Shown here in pieces: positions 1 to 4,583 of a stretch of 6,793 nt of DNA; positions within the stretch are counted from its first letter, which is position 1; the number at the start of each line of letters is the position of its first letter. A model generated the notes under the pieces. It made no database searches, was not told where the DNA came from, and saw nothing but the letters and a program-made list of their open reading frames with translations. Location: NCBI GenBank assembly GCA_958446785.1, contig CAUCXP010000083.1, positions 1 through 6,793 on the forward strand, written 5' to 3'. This DNA comes from an uncultured Collinsella sp. (GTDB lineage: Bacteria > Actinomycetota > Coriobacteriia > Coriobacteriales > Coriobacteriaceae). The translations under genes were made by a program, and so were the position numbers.

Positions 1-12
1 CCCCCCTTTTTT
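1..12 (+). terminator. Possible 3' half of an upstream intrinsic terminator
   Basis: The window opens with six C followed by six T. This is what the right arm and T-tract of a rho-independent terminator on the + strand would look like if a G-rich left arm lay just outside the window. Only half of the structure is visible, so this is an inference. If correct, an upstream + strand gene ends just before the window and hom starts its own transcription unit. Confidence 0.3.
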
Positions 13-181
13 CGCTGGCCGCGACGCGTCCGTCTTGCGGTACAGGGCAAACCTTATGGCGCAAACGTTGACAATTTGTTACGGGAGTTCGTTTGTAGCG
101 AGCGTGTTTCCAATATTTCCGCAGCGTTTCGGGGGTAGCGTTTTGCACAGCTCCGGCTGCCTGGCAAGCACGCGCCCGCAC

Positions 182-210
182 TTCACGCTAGAATGCACTC
201 AACCTATAAG
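182..210 (+). promoter_or_regulatory. Candidate promoter for hom
   Basis: A TTCACG hexamer (182-187, 4 of 6 matches to the -35 consensus) is followed by a 17-bp spacer and TATAAG (205-210, 5 of 6 matches to the -10 consensus). Transcription would start near 217, giving a leader of about 30 nt before the ATG at 249. A second -10-like hexamer, TAGAAT, lies at 189-194 but has no good -35 partner. The call is made by eye against the housekeeping sigma consensus and is not verified. Confidence 0.4.
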
Positions 211-248
211 CAGTTAATTCATCCACAAGATGCACGAAGGAGCTATCT

Positions 249-1592
249 ATGAGCGAATCCCTGCGCACCGTGAACGTCGGTCTGATCGGTCTGGGAACCG
301 TCGGCGGCGGCGTGGCCCGTCTGATCAAGAGCCACCACGATGAGTACCTGGCAGCCTACGGCATCGACCTTAAGCTGACCCGCGCCTGCGCGCTTGCCTG
401 GGAGCAGGCCGAGGCGGCAGGCATTGAGCGCGAGGCCTTCACGAGTGACTGGCACGACGTCGTCACCGACCCCGCCGTCGACATCGTCGTCGAGCTGATC
501 GGCGGCGAGCATCCCGCAACCGAGATCTTCACCACCGCCTTCGAGAACGGCAAGCACGTCGTCTCTGCCAACAAGGCCCTGCTGGGCCGTCACGTCGAGA
601 CGCTCGCCGAAAAGGCGCGCGCGTGCGGCGTGCAGATTAAGTGCGAGGCCAGCTGCGGCGGTGGCATCCCCATTGTCAGCACGCTCGAGCACGACCTAGT
701 GGGCAACAAGATCCTGACCATCGCCGGCATCCTCAACGGAACCACCAACTACATCCTGTCGCGCATGGACGCCGAGGGCGCCGATTACGCCGATGTGCTC
801 GCCGACGCACAGGCCAAGGGCTATGCCGAGGCCGACCCGTCCGCAGACGTCGACGGCTTCGACGCCGCCAGCAAGACGGCAATCCTCGCCTCCATCGGCT
901 TTGGCACCCGCGTGACCACCGACGATGTGTACCAGCAGGGTATCCGCACCATCGGCGCCGAGGACATCACCCAGGCCCGCGAGCTCGGCTACACCATTAA
1001 GCTGCTGGGCATCGCCCGCAACACCGACGCCGGCGTCGACGTCCGCGTGCATCCCACGCTGATCCCCGCCGACCACATGCTCGCCAAGGTCAACGGCGCC
1101 ATGAACGCTGTCTACGTGGTAGGCGACGCCGTGGGCGAGACCATGTTCTACGGTGCCGGCGCAGGCTCCTTCCCCACCGCGAGCGCCGTCGTGGGCGATA
1201 TCCTGTCGCTCTCCGAGCAGATCAGCCGCGGCGTGGCTCCGCTGCCCGAGATTGAGCCCTATGGCCACAACCTCGCCTTTAAGCCCATGGACGAGCTCCA
1301 GACCAAGTACTATGTGCGCCTGAAGGTCGCCGACCGCGTGGGCGCCCTGTCCGAGACGGTCGATATCTTTGCCAAGCACAACATCTCGATCTCGCTCATC
1401 AACCAGGTCGAGGACGGCAAGTCGGGCGTCAGCGATGCCTGCTCGGTCATCTTCCTGACGCACCGCGCGCTCGAGAAGGACGTCCAGGCTGCCGCCGCCG
1501 AGCTTGCCAGCGTCGACTGCGTGGCCGAGGTCGCCAACGTCCTGCGCATCGAGGACGTCGAGGCTTGGACCGAAGGCGTCATGGCCAACTAA
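249..1592 (+). CDS. hom: Homoserine dehydrogenase with C-terminal ACT domain
   Basis: This enzyme reduces L-aspartate 4-semialdehyde to L-homoserine with NAD(P)H in the cytoplasm, at the branch leading to threonine and methionine. The protein has 447 residues, normal for the monofunctional ACT-containing form. The N-terminal Rossmann fold shows GLGTVG (residues 14-19). SANK ends at K109 and the substrate-domain signature GILNGTTNY spans 160-168. E194, D205 and K209 in the YAEADPSADVDGFDAASK segment have the same spacing as the catalytic E208/D219/K223 set of yeast homoserine dehydrogenase. An ACT domain begins near residue 354 (YYVRLKVADRVGALS) and suggests feedback control by threonine, as known for this architecture. 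The start is set by AAGGAG at 237-242, six bases before the ATG. A terminator follows directly, and thrB, thrC or a fused aspartokinase is not adjacent within the window. Cofactor preference was not determined. Confidence 0.97.
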   Translation: MSESLRTVNVGLIGLGTVGGGVARLIKSHHDEYLAAYGIDLKLTRACALAWEQAEAAGIEREAFTSDWHDVVTDPAVDIVVELIGGEHPATEIFTTAFENGKHVVSANKALLGRHVETLAEKARACGVQIKCEASCGGGIPIVSTLEHDLVGNKILTIAGILNGTTNYILSRMDAEGADYADVLADAQAKGYAEADPSADVDGFDAASKTAILASIGFGTRVTTDDVYQQGIRTIGAEDITQARELGYTIKLLGIARNTDAGVDVRVHPTLIPADHMLAKVNGAMNAVYVVGDAVGETMFYGAGAGSFPTASAVVGDILSLSEQISRGVAPLPEIEPYGHNLAFKPMDELQTKYYVRLKVADRVGALSETVDIFAKHNISISLINQVEDGKSGVSDACSVIFLTHRALEKDVQAAAAELASVDCVAEVANVLRIEDVEAWTEGVMAN

Positions 1593-1623
1593 CCCAACGC
1601 TCGCCCAGCAATACGCACTTTGA

Positions 1624-1657
1624 GGGCTTCCGTCCGACGTGGGACGGGAGCCCTTTT
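1624..1657 (+). terminator. Rho-independent terminator of hom
   Basis: The left arm GGGCTTCCGTCC (1624-1635) pairs over 12 positions with GGACGGGAGCCC (1642-1653). All pairs are Watson-Crick except one T-G wobble, with a 6-nt loop. TTTT follows at 1654-1657. It sits 31 bases after the hom stop and separates hom from the SDR gene. Confidence 0.88.
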
Positions 1658-1793
1658 GTCACCTGCCCTAAGCACAACGGCAGAGCATATTTGCGCGAGC
1701 CGCTCATCGGTAACGCGGGCTACCGTTCACCGATATGCAAACGCGACCGATTCCGGCTACCGCTACGCTGTACTGCGTATATCCGCCCGCAAA

Positions 1794-1800
1794 GAGAGGA
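1794..1800 (+). promoter_or_regulatory. Ribosome binding site that fixes the SDR start
   Basis: GAGAGGA lies six bases upstream of the ATG at 1807. An in-frame ATG at 1735 would add 24 residues, but the added stretch is not SDR-like. Starting at 1807 puts the Rossmann glycine motif at residue 11, where classical SDRs have it. Confidence 0.75.
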
Positions 1801-1806
1801 AGCACC

Positions 1807-2556
1807 ATGTTGCTCGAGGGCAAGAAAGCGATCATCACCGGAGGCACGCGCGGTATCGGCTATGCCATCGCCTGCCGTTTTATCGAGGAAGGTGCTGCCG
1901 TCACCGTCTTTGGCTCGCGCCAGGAGACTGCCGACGCTGCCGTTGAGAAACTGACGACCGCTTATCCCGAGGCCAAGGTCTGGGGCCGCTCCTGCGACCT
2001 CACCTCGCTCGAGGCCGTAACCGAGGCCTTTACCCAGGCTGCCGCCGATATGGGCGGCCTGGACACGGTCGTCAACAATGCCGGCATCTCCCAGCGTTCT
2101 CCCCTTTTGGACTACACGGCCGAGGAGTTTGCAAAGGTCATGGACCTCAACGTCGTCGCCGTCTTTAACGGCCACCAGGCTGCCGCCAAGATCATGGCCG
2201 AGGCCGGCCACAGCGGCACCATCACCACCACGAGCTCGATGGTCGCCAAGTATGGCCAGCCCTCCGGCGTCGGCTATCCCACGTCCAAGTTTGCCGTCAA
2301 CGGCATGGTCCAGTCGCTCTCGCGCGAACTCGCCCCCATGGGCATCCGCGTCAATGCCGTCGCGCCTGGCGTAACCAAGACCGATATGGTCGCCAACCTG
2401 CCCGAAGAGGTTATTAAGCCCATCATCGCCACCATTCCGCTGGGTCGCATGGGCGAGCCCGAGGATGTCGCCAACGCCTTTGTTTTCCTGGCGAGCGACA
2501 TGTCCTCCTATGTTACGGGTGCCGTGCTCCCCGTCGACGGAGCCGCCCGCTCCTAA
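1807..2556 (+). CDS. Classical SDR-family NAD(P)-dependent oxidoreductase (FabG-like fold)
   Basis: This is a predicted cytoplasmic oxidoreductase of 249 residues, typical of classical short-chain dehydrogenases. The cofactor motif TGGTRGIG spans residues 11-18 and NNAG spans 90-93. The catalytic tetrad reads N115, S144, Y157 and K161, with the YPTSK form of YxxxK. The C-terminal segment YVTGAVLPVDGA is the usual SDR ending. GSR at 36-38, after the second beta strand, lacks the acidic residue typical of NAD-specific members and puts a basic residue nearby, which hints at NADP(H). The substrate cannot be read from the sequence. Options include 3-oxoacyl-ACP reductase, a sugar or polyol dehydrogenase, or a hydroxysteroid dehydrogenase as found in some gut Coriobacteriia. 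No acyl carrier protein, fab or sugar transport gene lies next to it, so fabG is not assigned. It lies between two terminators and is probably monocistronic. Confidence 0.93.
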   Translation: MLLEGKKAIITGGTRGIGYAIACRFIEEGAAVTVFGSRQETADAAVEKLTTAYPEAKVWGRSCDLTSLEAVTEAFTQAAADMGGLDTVVNNAGISQRSPLLDYTAEEFAKVMDLNVVAVFNGHQAAAKIMAEAGHSGTITTTSSMVAKYGQPSGVGYPTSKFAVNGMVQSLSRELAPMGIRVNAVAPGVTKTDMVANLPEEVIKPIIATIPLGRMGEPEDVANAFVFLASDMSSYVTGAVLPVDGAARS

Positions 2557-2600
2557 AGGTCGCAAGCCACGACTTCAAACCTCAACGAGGCCCAACGCAA

Positions 2601-2639
2601 AAGGCGCGCTGCCTGCATCAACCGCAGGCAGCGCGCCTT
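2601..2639. terminator. Perfect 16-bp hairpin, probable bidirectional terminator
   Basis: AAGGCGCGCTGCCTGC (2601-2616) is exactly complementary to 2624-2639 around a 7-nt loop. On the + strand a weak T-rich tail (TTGCTCTGTTT) follows, 44 bases after the SDR stop. Read on the - strand the stem ends in TTTT, formed by the four A at 2599-2602. The hairpin therefore suits termination of the antiporter transcript at least as well as that of the SDR gene. Placement between convergent genes supports a shared terminator. Confidence 0.8.
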
Positions 2640-2652
2640 GCTCTGTTTATAG

Positions 2653-2700
2653 GGGAAACTGCGTCCCGGTATTTCAGCTCAGAACGGGGCGCAGTTTCCC
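2653..2700 (-). repeat. Palindromic repeat unit A (48 nt, inverted orientation)
   Basis: GGGAAACTGCGTCCCG (2653-2668) pairs with CGGGGCGCAGTTTCCC (2685-2700) over 16 positions with one wobble, around a 16-nt loop. Its reverse complement resembles units B and C better than its forward strand does. The loop then reads TTCTGAGC..., matching TTCTGGGC and CTCTGGGC in the others. It is therefore a related copy inserted in the opposite direction. No T-tract follows, so a simple terminator is less likely. Confidence 0.8.
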
Positions 2701-2714
2701 TCAGGCCCATCTTT

Positions 2715-2762
2715 CGGAAACTACGTCCCATTCTGGGCGCGGATTCTGGGACACGCTTTCCG
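2715..2762 (+). repeat. Palindromic repeat unit B (48 nt)
   Basis: The outer stem CGGAAA (2715-2720) pairs with TTTCCG (2757-2762) and is extended by flanking TTT (2712-2714) and AAA (2763-2765). An inner stem GTCCCA (2725-2730) pairs with TGGGAC (2747-2752). A 4-by-4 internal bulge separates the two stems, and the loop is 16 nt. The unit starts exactly 62 bp after unit A and is separated from it by 14 bp. Confidence 0.8.
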
Positions 2763-2776
2763 AAACGGTCCCCTCG

Positions 2777-2824
2777 CGGAAACCGCATCCCACTCTGGGC
2801 GCCAATTCCGGGATGCATTTTCCG
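2777..2824 (+). repeat. Palindromic repeat unit C (48 nt)
   Basis: CGGAAA (2777-2782) pairs with TTTCCG (2819-2824), extended by two further pairs to 2775 and 2826. The inner stem GCATCCC (2785-2791) pairs with GGGATGC (2810-2816). The unit starts 62 bp after unit B, again with a 14-bp spacer, and is about 37 of 48 identical to B by hand count. It ends about 10 bp from the antiporter stop codon, so it would form a hairpin at the very start of that mRNA's 3' untranslated region. Confidence 0.8.
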
Positions 2825-2836
2825 CGGCGACGTTGG

Positions 2837-4399
2837 CTACCTGCCGTCGTCGTCCTGGGCTTCATCGCGGGCGTAGAGCTCCAGCATGCGGCGGCGGTAC
2901 TCATGAACGGCGAGCTTGGCGCGCTCTAGGCGGCGACGCTCGCGCGCAGTCAGCTTGGACGGGTCGATCTCATCGCCATAGGTTTTCTCGGCCAGCAAAT
3001 GGGCGGCATCGACAATACGGGCATCGATGCGTTCGCTCGCCGCTTCGGCCGAAAGGCGGTCAGCAATGGAATCAATCGTGGGCATACCGTCGAGCGAGCG
3101 ACCATGTCCATGCGACGTCAATAGCTCGTGCTCGCGGGCGAGAAGACTTGCAAGGTCGTGATGGGCGCGCAGGATATTGAGCGCATCGGAAGGATGCTCG
3201 GCAACCTCCGCCACGGCGGCGACCGGCGCGGCATCGACCACGCGGTAGAAGAGCTGCGCGAGCAGTGGCATCAGGAACACCGTGATGGCACCGGCCGCCA
3301 CCATAACCGAAGCAACGCCCTGCGATAATGCGCCGGCATTGACAGCGACGCTCGTCACGGCGACGATAATCGGCAGCGCCGTGGTGCAGTAGAGCGCTAC
3401 GGTAATGCGGCCGTGGGCAGAAACATCGCGCGTCTTAGGGCAGATGCTCATGGAGACGACAATGGGCACGGCGCGGATAACCAGCAACGCCACGATAAAG
3501 CCCACGAGCAGGCCAGGGCGCGATGCTACAGCCGTCAGGTCGATCTTGGCACCCGACACGGTAAAGAACACCGGGATTAAAAAGCCATAGGCAAGACCAT
3601 CGAGTTTAAGCTCGAGCGTATGGTTGCCCTCGGGGATGATATAGCGCAGGACAAAGCCCGCGGCAAAAGCGCCCAACACGATATCGAGGCTAAAAATGGC
3701 GGAAAACGCCACGAGCGTGACCAGGATGAGCACTGTGAGGCGCACGAACGTCTGAGAAGTCGTATCGGCGCGCTCCTGAATAAAGGCAAAGAAGCGGCTG
3801 CCGATACGCTTGGAGCGGCTGGGGACCACGGCAAGCAGCACGCACACCACGGCGAACAGTCCCAAGATCAACAGCGTCTCGACACCCGTACGGGCGGACA
3901 GCAGCACCGACATGGCGAGCACGGGCCCGAGCTCGCCCCACGTACCATAGGCAAGAATCGAATCGCCGACGCGCGTCCCGGCAAGCGACCGCTCGCGCAA
4001 GATGGGCATGAGCGCCCCAAGCGCCGTCGAGGTCAACGCCAGCGTCACGGCGATGCCATCAAAATGACTGACCGAGAACCACGGGGTAAAGCGCACGGCA
4101 AGCCAGGCGATGCCAAACGTGACGACCCACGTCGCCATGCCGTAACGCCCCTCGATGCCCGTGATGTTCTTGGGATCGATCTCAAAACCGGCAAGCAGGA
4201 ACAAAAAGGCCAGGCCGAGCTCGGACACGAGCGAGACCTCGGCATCCACATGGATAATGCCGAGCATATGAGGTCCCAGCACCGCGCCAAACACGAGCAA
4301 AAAGACCGTCTCGGGAACGGGTTTTCCGGGAATCGCCGAGGCGATGAAGGGGCTTGCAAAGGCCACGAGTGCGATGATGGCGAGCGAAACAAATGCCAT
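2837..4399 (-). CDS. CPA2-family cation:proton antiporter (Na+/H+ or K+/H+ exchanger)
   Basis: This is a predicted cytoplasmic-membrane exchanger of monovalent cations for protons, of the sodium/hydrogen exchanger fold, 520 residues long. Hydrophobic segments run from residue 3 to about 388, roughly 12-13 helices. Family-like motifs are LLAGFEID (68-75), STALGALMPILRE (124-136), and PVFFTVSGAKIDL (276-288), which resembles the late-helix motif of KefB/KefC proteins. At the site where KefC has QD, this protein reads GELGPV with E156, a variant I associate with an actinobacterial subgroup. Residues 389-520 form a charged, largely helical cytoplasmic tail ending in an Arg/Glu-rich segment. No nucleotide-binding RCK/TrkA-N domain motif is visible, so this is not KefB/KefC itself. 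The start is supported by AGAAAGG (complement of 4407-4413), seven bases before the ATG. Ion specificity is unknown. The gene is convergent with the SDR gene and divergent from purL. Confidence 0.92.
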   Translation of the reverse strand: MAFVSLAIIALVAFASPFIASAIPGKPVPETVFLLVFGAVLGPHMLGIIHVDAEVSLVSELGLAFLFLLAGFEIDPKNITGIEGRYGMATWVVTFGIAWLAVRFTPWFSVSHFDGIAVTLALTSTALGALMPILRERSLAGTRVGDSILAYGTWGELGPVLAMSVLLSARTGVETLLILGLFAVVCVLLAVVPSRSKRIGSRFFAFIQERADTTSQTFVRLTVLILVTLVAFSAIFSLDIVLGAFAAGFVLRYIIPEGNHTLELKLDGLAYGFLIPVFFTVSGAKIDLTAVASRPGLLVGFIVALLVIRAVPIVVSMSICPKTRDVSAHGRITVALYCTTALPIIVAVTSVAVNAGALSQGVASVMVAAGAITVFLMPLLAQLFYRVVDAAPVAAVAEVAEHPSDALNILRAHHDLASLLAREHELLTSHGHGRSLDGMPTIDSIADRLSAEAASERIDARIVDAAHLLAEKTYGDEIDPSKLTARERRRLERAKLAVHEYRRRMLELYARDEAQDDDGR

Positions 4400-4468
4400 G
4401 TGATGCCTTTCTCTTGTTTGCGCTCCACTGTAGCACCCTCGCCGTCCTCAACGCGCCACGAGCTGTCG

Positions 4469-4475
4469 TATCATA
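4469..4475. promoter_or_regulatory. Overlapping candidate -10 hexamers for purL and the antiporter
   Basis: Within the 184-bp divergent gap, TATCAT (4469-4474, + strand) and TATGAT (4475-4470, - strand) overlap. Each matches five of six positions of the -10 consensus. Neither has a convincing -35 hexamer at 16-18 bp. An alternative extended -10 (TGC then TACAGT) lies on the - strand at 4435-4427, closer to the antiporter. If the + strand hexamer is used, the purL leader would be about 100 nt. That leader shows no purine, PRPP or ZTP riboswitch signature that I can recognise. Confidence 0.3.
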
Positions 4476-4583
4476 GTGAGGTTTAAAAGTATGTGGCTCA
4501 AGGCGACCGCGAGGCTTGCCCCGCAAACCGACCGCTGCCGCATACCGCACCGTACGCCCAACCGATCAGGAAGGCAGGAACCA

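Noticed and set aside
35..217. 60-codon open frame upstream of hom, considered as a leader peptide
   Set aside because: It has no run of Thr, Ile or Met codons suited to attenuation, no clear ribosome binding site, and it overlaps the candidate promoter of hom.
696..1463. 255-codon - strand open frame inside hom
   Set aside because: Same antisense composition effect. The hom frame is intact and conserved, and no ribosome binding site or recognisable family supports the opposite frame.
1735..1806. N-terminal extension of the SDR from an upstream ATG
   Set aside because: The extra 24 residues do not resemble an SDR N-terminus, and the ribosome binding site at 1794-1800 fits the internal ATG at 1807.
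1720..2565. 281-codon - strand open frame opposite the SDR gene
   Set aside because: Glycine- and aspartate-rich shadow of the SDR reading frame with no family features.
2653..2824. CRISPR array
   Set aside because: The units are long palindromes differing from one another, one is inverted, and the spacers are only 14 bp. No cas gene is present.
2465..2929. 154-codon + strand open frame running from the SDR 3' end through the repeat cluster
   Set aside because: It overlaps a real gene, the terminator and all three repeat units. The translation has no protein-like pattern and no good ribosome binding site.
3620..4486. 288-codon + strand open frame opposite the antiporter
   Set aside because: Very polar Arg/His/Gly/Gln-rich shadow of a membrane protein gene. 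The - strand frame has clear transmembrane helices and CPA2 motifs.
4476..4583. Purine, PRPP or ZTP riboswitch in the purL leader
   Set aside because: The leader lacks the conserved core sequences I know for these classes. Only a short imperfect stem near 4508-4523 is seen, followed by a C-rich, probably unstructured stretch.
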